In this document: positions 17,321 through 25,917 of the stretch, in pieces
Numbering within the stretch: the stretch's first letter is position 1
Layout: every line of letters begins with the position of its first letter
DNA from: Gemmatimonadota bacterium
Lineage (GTDB): Bacteria; Gemmatimonadota; Gemmatimonadetes; Longimicrobiales; Longimicrobiaceae
Length of the DNA: 64,000 bases
Direction of reading: 5' to 3'
Assembly (NCBI GenBank): GCA_028287185.1
Contig: JAQBQD010000160.1
Location: 17,418 to 81,417 of the forward strand
Made by a program: the position numbers and the translations under genes
The notes under the pieces: model-generated
Seen by the model: the letters and a program-made list of their open reading frames with translations, nothing else
Databases searched by the model: none
Told to the model about the DNA's origin: nothing

Positions 17321-18883
17321 ATGAGCTTCTTTGCTGCGCTCGGCCGCCCCGAGGTGCTGGACCTGGCCCGCCAGACGCACTACTTCTGGGCGCTGCTGCC
17401 CGAGATCGTGCTGACGCTGGGCGCCATGCTGGTGCTGATCGTGGACGTGATCCACAAGGGCGACCGCTCCGAGCCCTCGCGCGGCTCCATCCCCGTGCTG
17501 ACGCTGGCGGTGCTGGCGGCGACGGCGCTGGCGAACACGGCGCTCTTCGGGCTGCGCGACGTGTCGGCCAACGGAATGGTGGCGGTGGACGGGTTCCGGA
17601 CCTTCACCAACTTCGTGTACCTGGTCGCGGCGGCGCTCTGCATCGCCATCTCCATGGGGTACCTGGAGCGCCGCGGCATCATGAAGGGCGAGTTCCATGC
17701 GCTGGTGCTGTTCGCCACGCTGGGGATGATGCTCATGGGCGGGTCGCGCGACCTGATCATGACCTTCATCGGCCTGGAGGTGATGTCGGTGCCCATCTAC
17801 GTGCTGGTGGGCTTCGACCGCATGGACCCGCGCTCGTCCGAGGCGTCGCTCAAGTACTTCCTGCTGGGCGCCTTCTCCAGCGGCTTCTTCCTCTACGGCA
17901 TCGCCCTGGTGTTCGGCGCGGTGGGTTCCACCAACCTGACCTACATCGCCGAGACCCTCGGGACCGGGACGGACCACGGCCACGAGCGGCTGCTGATGGC
18001 GGGGATGGCGCTCACCCTGGTGGGCCTGGGGTTCAAGGTGGCGGCCATCCCCTTCCACATGTGGACCCCGGACGCCTACGACGGCGCGCCCACCCCGGTG
18101 ACGGCGCTCATGTCCACCGGGGTGAAGGCGGCGGCGTTCGCGGCGTTCGTGCGCATCTTCGCGGTGGCGTTCGCGGACGCCGGCGCGCAGTGGGTGCCGG
18201 TGGTGTGGTGGCTGGCGGCGGTGACCATGGTGGGCGCCAACCTGGTCGCGCTCACCCAGGGCAGCGTGAAGCGGATGCTGGCGTACTCGTCCATCGCGCA
18301 CGCCGGCTACCTGCTGGTGGCGCTGCTCTCGGGCGGGGACACGGGCAAGGCGGCCTTCCTGTTCTACATCCTGGCCTACACGGTGATGACGGCGGGCGCC
18401 TTCGGCATCGTGATCGCCAACTCGCGCGACGGCGAGGAGCGGGTGACGCTGGAGGACTACGCGGGCCTGGGGCTGGAGAAGCCCTGGCTGGGCGCGGCGT
18501 TCTCCATCTTCCTGCTGTCCCTCGCCGGCTTCCCGCTCACCGCCGGGTTCCTGGGGAAGCTCTACATCCTCCGCGCGGCGGTGGAGGGCGGACAGGCGCA
18601 GCTCGCGGTGATCCTGGTGCTGGCGTCTCTGGTGTCGTACTTCTACTACCTGCGCGTGATCGTGGTGATGTACATGCGCCCGGCGCGCTCCGAGGGCTGG
18701 CACGCGGGCGCCGGGCTGCCCCTGGCGGCGCGGACGGCCGTGCTGGCGGCGTGCGTGGTGGTGGTGGCGATGTTCTTCGCGGGCGCGGTGCCCATGCGCT
18801 GGGCCGAGCAGAGCGCGCTGTCGCTGTGGCGCCAGCCGGCGCCGGTGGCGGCTTCGCCCGCGCCGGCTTCGCTGTTCCGCTAG
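17321..18883 (+). CDS. nuoN: NADH-quinone oxidoreductase subunit N
   Basis: The last gene of the complex I operon encodes a 520-residue antiporter-like subunit. Diagnostic segments are FIGLEVMSVPIYVLVGF, FKVAAIPFHMWTPDAYDGAP and RMLAYSSIAHAGYLLVAL. The C-terminal tail after the last helix is Ala/Pro-rich. A terminator-like hairpin follows within 40 bases, so the 14-gene unit ends here. Confidence 0.97.
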   Translation: MSFFAALGRPEVLDLARQTHYFWALLPEIVLTLGAMLVLIVDVIHKGDRSEPSRGSIPVLTLAVLAATALANTALFGLRDVSANGMVAVDGFRTFTNFVYLVAAALCIAISMGYLERRGIMKGEFHALVLFATLGMMLMGGSRDLIMTFIGLEVMSVPIYVLVGFDRMDPRSSEASLKYFLLGAFSSGFFLYGIALVFGAVGSTNLTYIAETLGTGTDHGHERLLMAGMALTLVGLGFKVAAIPFHMWTPDAYDGAPTPVTALMSTGVKAAAFAAFVRIFAVAFADAGAQWVPVVWWLAAVTMVGANLVALTQGSVKRMLAYSSIAHAGYLLVALLSGGDTGKAAFLFYILAYTVMTAGAFGIVIANSRDGEERVTLEDYAGLGLEKPWLGAAFSIFLLSLAGFPLTAGFLGKLYILRAAVEGGQAQLAVILVLASLVSYFYYLRVIVVMYMRPARSEGWHAGAGLPLAARTAVLAACVVVVAMFFAGAVPMRWAEQSALSLWRQPAPVAASPAPASLFR

Positions 18884-18921
18884 GGGCAGGGGGGCGGGGA
18901 CGCAGCTGGTTCGGACTTCTT

Positions 18922-18953
18922 GGCCCGGTGCGTCGCCGCCGGGCCTTTCCGTT
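18922..18953 (+). terminator. terminator of the nuo operon
   Basis: The stem GGCCCGG / CCGGGCC encloses a 10-base loop and is followed by TTTCCGTTT, 38 bases after the nuoN stop. Confidence 0.7.
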
Positions 18954-18971
18954 TGCACGGGGATTGCAGAG

Positions 18972-20066
18972 ATGGCGGACCGGGGGAAGGACGAGGCCAA
19001 GCCGCGGACGGAGGACGGCACGCTGACGGACGACGCGAAGGACGCCGGGAAGCGCGGCGAGGGCAAGGGCGGGGACGCGAAGGGCGGACGCTTCGGCACC
19101 CCCGCGAAGGCGGCGGCGGGGCTGACCGCGGCCGCCATCGCCGCGTACGGCGTGTACCTGATGGGCGCCTCGCGCGGGCGCCGGCGGCCGGCGACCGAGC
19201 TGCCGAACGCGCTGGGGCTGCGCATCGACTACGTGCCCTGGGGCGACGTCCACTACGCCTACTACTGCCGCGAGGGCCGGGGCCGCCCCCTCGTCTTCCT
19301 GCATTCCGTGAACGCCGTCGCCTCGGCGCACGAGATGCGGCCGCTCGTCCGCGCCTTTGCGCGCGACACGGACCGGCCCATCTACGCGCTGGAGTGGCTG
19401 GGCTTCGGGCACAGCGACCGGCCGGAGCTGGACTACACGCCGGAGCTGCTCGAAGACCAGCTCGAGCACTTCCTGGAGACCCTCGTGCGCCCGGCCGGCG
19501 GCGCGGACGTGGTGGGCCTCTCCCTGGGCGCGGCGTACGCGGCCGAGGTGGCGCGGCGGCGGCCGGACCTGGTCCGCTCCCTCGTGGGCATCGAGCCCGC
19601 CGGGCTGGGCGAGGAGCCGATGGAGATCGGGCGCGGGTGGGCGCGGCTGCTGTTCACGCTGCCGGGGGTGCAGCGCGCCTTCTACGACCGCCTGACCACG
19701 CCCGAGAACCTGTACGCCTTCGCCAAGGACAACCTGTTCAGCAGCGAGTACGGCGTGCCGGAGTCGTTCGTGGAGTACGGCGCCGAGACGGCACGCGTGG
19801 ACGGCGCCTCGCGGCCGCTGGACGACTTCCTGAGCGGCCGCCTGTTCCCGGACGACGTGGCCGACACCTTCCGGCGCCTGCGCCAGCCCGTGCTGCTGGT
19901 GCACGGCACGGTGGAGGACCGGCGCCTGGAGTCGTTCACGCACCTGCCCGAGATGGAGTCGCGGCCCAACGTCAGCATCGTGGGCCTGCCCACGGGCGCG
20001 CTGCCGCACTGGGAGCGCACGGGCGAGGTGGTGGAGCGCATCCGCGACTTCCACGGCTCGCTGTAG
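18972..20066 (+). CDS. alpha/beta-hydrolase, membrane-anchored
   Basis: A 364-residue alpha/beta-hydrolase of unknown substrate. The nucleophile elbow VVGLSLGAAYA places the catalytic serine near residue 184. Late acid and base candidates are the Asp in VHGTVEDRR and the His in ALPHWERTG. The first 45 residues are highly charged (Lys/Asp/Gly-rich). One hydrophobic segment (AAAGLTAAAIAAYGVYLMG) suggests an inner-membrane anchor. It follows the nuo terminator and is probably transcribed separately, together with or just before the small lipoprotein gene. The family contains esterases, peptidases and haloperoxidases, and the sequence does not tell which this is. Confidence 0.8.
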   Translation: MADRGKDEAKPRTEDGTLTDDAKDAGKRGEGKGGDAKGGRFGTPAKAAAGLTAAAIAAYGVYLMGASRGRRRPATELPNALGLRIDYVPWGDVHYAYYCREGRGRPLVFLHSVNAVASAHEMRPLVRAFARDTDRPIYALEWLGFGHSDRPELDYTPELLEDQLEHFLETLVRPAGGADVVGLSLGAAYAAEVARRRPDLVRSLVGIEPAGLGEEPMEIGRGWARLLFTLPGVQRAFYDRLTTPENLYAFAKDNLFSSEYGVPESFVEYGAETARVDGASRPLDDFLSGRLFPDDVADTFRRLRQPVLLVHGTVEDRRLESFTHLPEMESRPNVSIVGLPTGALPHWERTGEVVERIRDFHGSL

Positions 20067-20118
20067 CCAGATCCCGACGAAGCACGTCCGAAATCCCCGC
20101 CTTCCGGAGCGCCCCGTG

Positions 20119-20496
20119 ATGCGCAGATCCGCGTTGCCGCTGCTTTCCTCCGTCGCCGCGGCCCTCGTCCTGGCCGCCGCGTGCAAGCCGTCCGGCGGTT
20201 CCGAGGGCCCCGGCTCCACCGCCGCCGCCGACACGGCGGGCGGCCCGGGCGTGAGCGGCATGTCGTCGGAGCAGCTCAAGGAGCAGGCGAAGGCGGTCTC
20301 GCCCGAGGAGGCGCGGCAGATGGGGATCCCCGATTCCTCCGTCGTGGCGGGCAGCACGAACGAGGTGTCCGATTCGCTGTCGTCGCCCGCCGCCACGCCG
20401 GGCCCGGGCGCCGCGGGCGACTCCGTCGGTCGAGCGGGCGTCGGTGGCACGACCCCTCCGGCTCCCCCGGCGCGACCGGATCGGCCGAAGCCGTAG
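20119..20496 (+). CDS. small lipoprotein, unknown function
   Basis: A 125-residue protein whose signal peptide ends in the lipobox LAAAC, with the lipidated cysteine at residue 22. The mature part is rich in Gly, Ser, Ala and Pro and has no recognisable domain. A central segment (SEQLKEQAKAVSPEEARQMG) may be helical. It begins 52 bases after the hydrolase. GTG 20116 is an alternative start one codon upstream. Envelope location is supported by the signal; no function can be assigned. Confidence 0.65.
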   Translation: MRRSALPLLSSVAAALVLAAACKPSGGSEGPGSTAAADTAGGPGVSGMSSEQLKEQAKAVSPEEARQMGIPDSSVVAGSTNEVSDSLSSPAATPGPGAAGDSVGRAGVGGTTPPAPPARPDRPKP

Positions 20497-20527
20497 CGTC
20501 GACCGTCTCTCGAAGCGTCATCAGATC

Positions 20528-20560
20528 GAACCCTCTCCCGTCCGCTCGGGGGAGGGTTCT
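20528..20560 (+). terminator. terminator-like hairpin after the lipoprotein gene
   Basis: A 13-bp inverted repeat, GAACCCTCTCCCG / CGGGGGAGGGTTC with one G-T pair and a 6-base loop, lies about 30 bases after the lipoprotein stop. The T tract is weak (TACTTTC). Confidence 0.6.
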
Positions 20561-20920
20561 ACTTTCACCGGATCCCGCCCGGCGTGGGAATCGCATGTGC
20601 CCCGATCCGTGGTGTTCCGCCGACTTGGAAGACACCCGGCCGCCCAGCTCCACGCCGAAGCCCGCACGGAGCCCGCGACGGCGGGCTTGGTTCCTACGGC
20701 GGCCCCAAGCTTCCAGCCCAACGGCGTACGATGGCCATCCGGCATCTGCGGGATCCTATTTCGCATCCCCCCCGAACAGTCGTTCGTTCGCTGGAAATGC
20801 AGATGGATCATGGGGAAACGTCGGGCCGCGGGCTTGCCGGACGCGGCAGTGGGACGCTAGAATGTCGGGCTTCGGAGCCTCCGGGATCGGCTTCCGAGTT
20901 CTCCCCCTGGATTCAAGGAG
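20561..20920. repeat. intergenic region with hairpin repeat copy A
   Basis: This gap before etfB shows no gene. At 20670-20687 it holds the hairpin AGCCCGC-GACG-GCGGGCT, followed at 20694-20727 by the motif CCTACGGCGGCCCC and TTCCAGCCC. The same arrangement recurs at 40596-40650 and, in part, at 38666-38681. I read these as degenerate dispersed intergenic repeats. Confidence 0.5.
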
Positions 20921-21676
20921 ATGCGCGTGAAGAGCATCGTCTGCGTGAAGCGCGTCCCGGACACCGAGGCGCGCGTCCGCATCGCCGCCGACGGGCAGTC
21001 CATCGAGACCGCCGGCGTGAAGTTCGTCCTGAACCCGTACGACGAGTTCGCGGTGGAGGCGGCGCTGAAGCACAAGGAAGCCGCCGGCGCCGGGGACGTG
21101 ACCGTGCTGTCCGTGGGCGGCGGCGAGAGCGCCGAGACGCTGCGCACCGCGCTGGCCATGGGCGCCGACGCCGCCGTGCTGCTCAAGAGCGCCGGCCCGC
21201 TGGAGGGCCTGGCCGTGGCGCGCGTGATCGCCGAGGAGGTGAAGGGCCGCGAGTACGACCTGCTGCTCTTCGGGATGAAGGCCATCGACGACGACCTGCA
21301 GGCGGTGGGGCCCATGGTGGCCGAGCTGCTGGGGATTCCCGCGGCGACGGCCGTCACCGAGTTCAGCGTGGAGGGCGGCAAGGCCACCGCCACGCGCGAG
21401 ATCGAGGGCGGGTCCGAGGTGGTGGAGCTCAAGCTGCCCTGCGCCATCACGCTCACCAAGGGCGCCTACGAGCCGCGCTACGCGTCGCTCAAGGGCATCA
21501 TGGCCGCCAAGAAGAAGCCGCTGGAGGAGAAGCCGGCGGCGGGCGGCGAGTCCGGCGTGAAGGTGGAGAAGCTGTCGTACCCGGCCGAGCGGTCCGCGGG
21601 CCGCATCGTCGGCGAGGGGCCGGACGCGGTGCCGGAGTTGCTCCGGCTGCTGCGCAACGAAGCCAAGGTCCTGTAA
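20921..21676 (+). CDS. etfB: electron transfer flavoprotein subunit beta
   Basis: The 251-residue subunit binds AMP and pairs with EtfA to pass electrons from acyl-CoA and other dehydrogenases to the quinone pool. Family segments are visible: CVKRVPDTEARVRI at the N terminus, NPYDEFAVEAALKHKE near residue 38, and LLFGMKAIDDDLQAVGPMVA. It precedes etfA by 34 bases, the usual order. The ATG follows AAGGAG at a good distance. Confidence 0.95.
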   Translation: MRVKSIVCVKRVPDTEARVRIAADGQSIETAGVKFVLNPYDEFAVEAALKHKEAAGAGDVTVLSVGGGESAETLRTALAMGADAAVLLKSAGPLEGLAVARVIAEEVKGREYDLLLFGMKAIDDDLQAVGPMVAELLGIPAATAVTEFSVEGGKATATREIEGGSEVVELKLPCAITLTKGAYEPRYASLKGIMAAKKKPLEEKPAAGGESGVKVEKLSYPAERSAGRIVGEGPDAVPELLRLLRNEAKVL

Positions 21677-21710
21677 CCGACACCGCGAACCGACAACGGA
21701 GGCACGACAG

Positions 21711-22694
21711 ATGGCTGGAATCATGGCGTTCGCGGAGTCGCGCGACGGCGAGGTGCGCAAGGTGGCCCACGAGGTGGTGACCGCCGCGCGCAAGCTGGCC
21801 GACGCGCTGGGCACCGAGGTGCACGCGGTGGTGCTGGGGCCCGCGGGCTCGGCCGCCGCCGCGGGCGAGCTGGGCGGCTTCGGCGCCGACAAGGTGTTCG
21901 TGGGCGAGAGCGACGCCTTCGCGCACTACTCGGCCGAGGGCTTCACCACGGTGCTGGCCGCCTTCCTCAAGGAGCACGGCTGCGACGCGGCGCTCTTCCC
22001 GGCATCCGCGCAGGGCAAGGACCTGGCGCCCCGCGTGGCCGCCCGCCTGGGCGTGGGCTACGCCAGCGAGGCCACGGCGCTGGACGTGGGGGGCGGGCAG
22101 GTGGTCGCCACGCGCCCGGAGTACGCCGGCAAGCTGTTCGCGAAGGTGAGCTTTGCCGGCAAGCCGGCCGTCGTCTCGCTGCGCCCCAACGTCTTCACCC
22201 CGGTGGAGAGCGCCAAGGCCGGCGAGGTGCAGAAGCTGGACGTGTCCGTGAACGCGGCGGACTTCGGCGCGGTGGTGCGCGAGATCAGGGCGGCGGCCGA
22301 GGCCAAGCTGGACGTGGGCGAGGCGCCCATCGTCATCTCCGGCGGCCGAGGCCTGCAGAACCCCGACAACTTCAAGCTGCTGGAAGAGCTGGCGGCGGCG
22401 TTCGGCGGGCGGGCGGCCGTGGGCGCGTCGCGCGCCGTGGTGGACGCCGGGTGGCGCCCGCACGGCGACCAGGTGGGCCAGACGGGCAAGACGGTGGCCC
22501 CCACGCTCTATTTCGCCGTCGGCATCTCGGGCGCCATCCAGCACCTGGCGGGCATGCGCACGTCGCGCTTCATCGTGGCCATCAACAAGGACCCCGAGGC
22601 CCCGATCTTCAAGGTGGCCGACTACGGCATCGTCGGCGACCTGTTCCAGATCCTGCCCCGACTGACGGAAGAGGTGAGGAAGATGCTGGCCTGA
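21711..22694 (+). CDS. etfA: electron transfer flavoprotein subunit alpha
   Basis: The 327-residue subunit has the FAD-binding C-terminal domain of EtfA. The signatures [20 protein letters not shown] and [20 protein letters not shown] are intact. Together with EtfB it forms the soluble heterodimer that feeds electrons to ETF-quinone oxidoreductase. No oxidoreductase or acyl-CoA dehydrogenase gene lies nearby. A terminator follows. Confidence 0.96.
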   Translation: MAGIMAFAESRDGEVRKVAHEVVTAARKLADALGTEVHAVVLGPAGSAAAAGELGGFGADKVFVGESDAFAHYSAEGFTTVLAAFLKEHGCDAALFPASAQGKDLAPRVAARLGVGYASEATALDVGGGQVVATRPEYAGKLFAKVSFAGKPAVVSLRPNVFTPVESAKAGEVQKLDVSVNAADFGAVVREIRAAAEAKLDVGEAPIVISGGRGLQNPDNFKLLEELAAAFGGRAAVGASRAVVDAGWRPHGDQVGQTGKTVAPTLYFAVGISGAIQHLAGMRTSRFIVAINKDPEAPIFKVADYGIVGDLFQILPRLTEEVRKMLA

Positions 22695-22725
22695 GCCCGC
22701 GCTTCTCCACCATCCGGCACCACGA

Positions 22726-22758
22726 GGGCCCCGCGGCAAGCTGCCCCGGGGCCCTTCT
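22726..22758 (+). terminator. terminator of etfBA
   Basis: The stem GGGCCCCG / CGGGGCCC (22726-22733 with 22747-22754) can be extended inside by GGCA/TGCC, and is followed by TTCTCC. Confidence 0.7.
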
Positions 22759-23095
22759 CCGTCCTCCGCCGGACACCATGGCGCGTTCCGCCGCCGGCGA
22801 GCCCACCCGGGAGAGGTCGGCGGCGGGTGCCGATGAGGGGTCGGCTGAACGAACGGAAGACCCGGCCAGCGGCGGCGCCGAAGAGCGCGTGAAGACAGGG
22901 GGAATCACGAGGCTCCGACCGGGCCGGCGGTCAGCCAGGCGCTTCCCGGCGAATGACCTCCCTCGCCGCCCGTGTTGCGACCGAGCGGACACCCTCGCGG
23001 TGTGCGCAGGGCCGTTCTATCTTGCGAATCCGCCCTTGCCGCCGCTCCGTGGTCCCGAGTCTTCGGACGATCCGGCATGGCGGCCACGTTCGACC
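22759..23095. other. intergenic region upstream of the truncated membrane gene
   Basis: No convincing gene. The frame of the downstream gene stays open here, but its translation is Arg/Ala-rich low complexity. A -10-like TATCTT at 23018-23023, the same hexamer as the nuo promoter, has no good -35, so it is only a weak promoter candidate. Confidence 0.35.
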
Positions 23096-24073
23096 GTGTC
23101 CTTTCGCCGCATCGAACCCGTGTCTCCATCCCGCGCCCGCGTCGTCACCGCTCCCCGCTCATCCGCCGCCGACGCGTCGTCCGCCGATGTGGAACCGACG
23201 GCCGGCGGTTGGTTGATGCGCTGGTCGCCGTGGGCAATCTGGCTGGGCACCGCGGGAGCTCTGCTGGCGGCGCTGCTCGCGGTGCAGACGCTGCTCGGCC
23301 GCATCCCGGTCGGCCCGAACGGTTCGTGGAAGGACCTGCGGATCGCGGTCGTGCACTGCCTGCTGATGGCGTACTTCCCGGCGGCGACCGCGTCTGTCCT
23401 GCAGCGCACGGCACGGACGCTGGACGCACTGCGTCCGCGCCTGCCGTGGAGCGACGCCGAGCATGGGGAGGTGCGCTCGGGCCTTGTCCGCCTCGCCTCG
23501 CCGGGCCTGTACCTGCTGGTTGCGATCGGCCTCCTCGGCGCGATCGTGGGTCCGTCGCTGACGGAGCCAGGGCGCACGGTGCTGGCTTGGTGGCAGCCGG
23601 CGTCGTGGTCGCCCGAGGTGTGGTGGCACCGCGTTCCGGGCCTTGGAATCGGCGTCTGGTTCGGCGTCTTCACGCACGTGCTGCTCGCGTCGTCCGCCCG
23701 CCTGTCGCGCATCTCCGCGCAGGTCAAGATCGATCTCTTCGACCTGTCTCCGCTCGTGCCGTTCACGCAGCAGGGGTTGAACAACGGCCTGCTGGCCGTC
23801 GGGCCGCTGGCGATGTACGGCCTCATCTCGGTGGACTTCGGGCTCACCCCGATGCTGGGCGTCGTCTTCGCGTCCGCGCTCGTGCTGGTGAGCGCGGCGC
23901 TGCTGCTGCCCGTGCGTGGCGCCCACCTGCGCATCGTCGCTGCCAAGAAGGCCGAGCTGGCCTGGTGCGCCGAAGCGGTCGAGGCCGAGCGGAAGGCCGT
24001 CCGCGGGCAGCATACCGCCGGCGCCGGCGGCCGCTTCGCGGACCTGCTGGCGTATCAGACGCTGTGGAGCTGA
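23096..24073 (+). CDS. integral membrane protein, probably 3'-truncated
   Basis: The 325-residue product has about six hydrophobic helices starting at MRWSPWAIWLGTAGALLAAL (ATG 23216). The GTG at 23096 gives a 40-residue cytoplasmic lead; ATG 23216 is the alternative start. I do not recognise a named family. After the last helix comes a basic and helical stretch (RIVAAKKAELAWCAEAVEAE). The frame then ends abruptly at LLAYQTLWS, exactly where the next gene begins with shared bases (TGATG). Because that next gene lacks its 5' part, I infer that a deletion joined the two and removed the C terminus of this protein. Codon use is less GC-biased than in its neighbours. Confidence 0.6.
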   Translation: MSFRRIEPVSPSRARVVTAPRSSAADASSADVEPTAGGWLMRWSPWAIWLGTAGALLAALLAVQTLLGRIPVGPNGSWKDLRIAVVHCLLMAYFPAATASVLQRTARTLDALRPRLPWSDAEHGEVRSGLVRLASPGLYLLVAIGLLGAIVGPSLTEPGRTVLAWWQPASWSPEVWWHRVPGLGIGVWFGVFTHVLLASSARLSRISAQVKIDLFDLSPLVPFTQQGLNNGLLAVGPLAMYGLISVDFGLTPMLGVVFASALVLVSAALLLPVRGAHLRIVAAKKAELAWCAEAVEAERKAVRGQHTAGAGGRFADLLAYQTLWS

Positions 24074-25341
24074 TGCGGCAGGGCATGCGCGAGGGGATGG
24101 TGCTGCCCCGCGTGTCCGTCGAAGGGATCGAGGCCAGCATCGCGCCGCACGTGGTGAGCGATCCCACGAAGAGCCTGCTGTACCGTCCGTTCGCCTCCTT
24201 CCCCGCCACGGTCCCGGACAGCGCGTGGGCACGGCTGGAGCGCGCGGGGCGCGAGGCGGTGGCGAGTTCCGTCGTGGCCGGCTACCGCGACTTCCTTCGG
24301 TTCATGCAGCGCGAGTACATCCCCGCCGCGCGGTCCACCATCGGCGCGTCGGCGCTGCCGAACGGGCGGGCGTACTACGCCGCGCGCTTGCGCGAGTTCA
24401 CCACGCTGGACGTGACGCCCGAGCAGGTGCACCGGACGGGGCTGTCCGAGGTGGCGCGCATCCGCGCGGCGATGGACTCGGTGATCCGCTCCACCGGCTT
24501 CACGGGCACCTTCCCGCAGTTCGTGCAGAAGCTGCGCGACGACCCGTCGTTCTACGTAAGCACGCCGGAGCGGCTGATGGAGCGCTACAGCGTGATCCTC
24601 AAGCGGATGGACGGCCAGCTTCCCACGTTGTTCGGCCGGCTGCCGCGCCTTCCGTACGGCATCCGCCCCATCCCCGACTACATCGCGCCCCGCACGACGA
24701 CGGCGTACTACGGGCCGGGAAGCCCGGACGGCACGCACGCGGGCACCTACTGGGTCAACACCTACGACCTCAAGAGCCGGCCCACGTACGAGATGGAGTC
24801 GCTGTCGTTCCACGAGGCCGTGCCGGGCCACCACCTGCAGATCGCGCTGGCGCAGGAGCTGGTGGACGTGCCCGAGTTCCGCCGCGTGGCGGGGTTCACG
24901 GCGTTCGTGGAGGGATGGGCGCTCTATGCCGAGAGCCTGGGCAAGGAGGCGGGCTTCTACCGCGATCCGTACTCGTACTTCGGCCACCTGAGCTACGACG
25001 CCTGGCGCGCCTGCCGCCTGGTGGTGGACACCGGCATCCACGACAAGGGATGGACCCGGCAGCAGGCCATCGACTACATGTCGGCGAACACGGGGCTCAC
25101 GCTGCTCAACATCACCAACGAGGTGGACCGCTACATCGCGTGGCCCGGGCAGGCGCTGGCGTACAAGGAGGGCCAGCTCAAGATCCGCGAGCTGCGCACC
25201 TTCGCCGAGCGCGAGCTGGGGCCCCGCTTCGACGTCCGCGAGTTCCACGACGTGGTGCTCGGTAGCGGTGCGCTTCCGCTGACGGTGCTGGAAGGAAACG
25301 TCCGCCGCTGGGTGCAGGCGAAGAAGGAAGGGGCGGCGTGA
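24073..25341 (+). pseudogene. DUF885-family metallopeptidase-like protein, 5'-truncated
   Basis: The 422 residues match the C-terminal two thirds of DUF885 proteins, which are usually 550-620 residues with a signal peptide. The putative zinc-site motif SFHEAVPGHHLQ (near residue 246) and the downstream acidic ligand segment FVEGWALYAESLG are intact. The frame opens at MRQGMREG, a point normally well inside the family, with no signal peptide. The ATG at 24073 overlaps the stop of the membrane-protein gene, so a truncated protein could still be made by translational coupling. The catalytic half looks preserved, but export would be lost. Confidence 0.7.
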
Positions 25342-25804
25342 CGGTGCAGCCGTCGGCTCCGAAGCCTGCGCCGCGCGCGAACCTCGTCGCCCTGCGGATG
25401 CTGACGACCGCGTCCGCGCTGCTGTTCGCAGGGCAGGTGATGCGCGACCCGTACACCCTGCACCGCGACGGGGGCGACGTGCTGCTGCCCGCCCCGCTCT
25501 GGCATCCCGCGCTGGCCGTGCCGGACGTGGCGCTGCTGCTGGTGCTGGTGCTGGCCGTTCTCGCCTGGCGCTGGCGGCCGCGCGGGGTACTGGTGCTGCT
25601 GCTGGCCGAGGCGATGCTGTACGTCGGCACCACGCTGGCCTACGTGCACGTGGACGGCGTCGCGCGGTTCGTCCGGGCTTCGCCTCGCATTCGTGGGTGG
25701 CGCTCTACTTCTCGCTGGTGATCGGGCGGATCGCGCTGGCCCTGCTCTGGGCGCTGATGCACGACGACGCCCCCATGCCGACGGTGGCGCCTCCGCCGGC
25801 CTGA
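25338..25804 (+). pseudogene. small membrane protein gene with a frameshift
   Basis: The GTG start at 25338 overlaps the preceding stop (GTGA). The frame encodes three hydrophobic segments, then leaves the membrane pattern after DGVARFVR and ends at a TGA within SPRIRGWRSTSRW. Moving one base back near 25675-25677 (a GGG run) restores GFASHSWVALYFSLVIGRIA and a further helix up to the TGA at 25802-25804. A single missing G explains both frames; the repaired protein would be about 155 residues. Sequencing error is the alternative. The family is not recognised. Confidence 0.65.
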
Positions 25805-25917
25805 CGGGCATCATCGGTCCGCCTCGATCGTCGGGGGGACGATGCCGCCGTCAGCGGGGTATCAGCACGGAGGCTTCCATCCACCCGTGAACCGGCGGGG
25901 TCGTATTCGTGGTTCCG

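Noticed and set aside
13336..17322. 1328-codon minus-strand open frame through nuoL-nuoM
   Set aside because: It is the antisense of two well-identified genes and its translation is His/Arg/Gln/Glu-rich with no fold pattern.
22778..23095. Longer start for the truncated membrane protein at ATG 22778
   Set aside because: The added 106 residues are Arg/Ala/Pro-rich without structure, and the region overlaps the etfA terminator zone.
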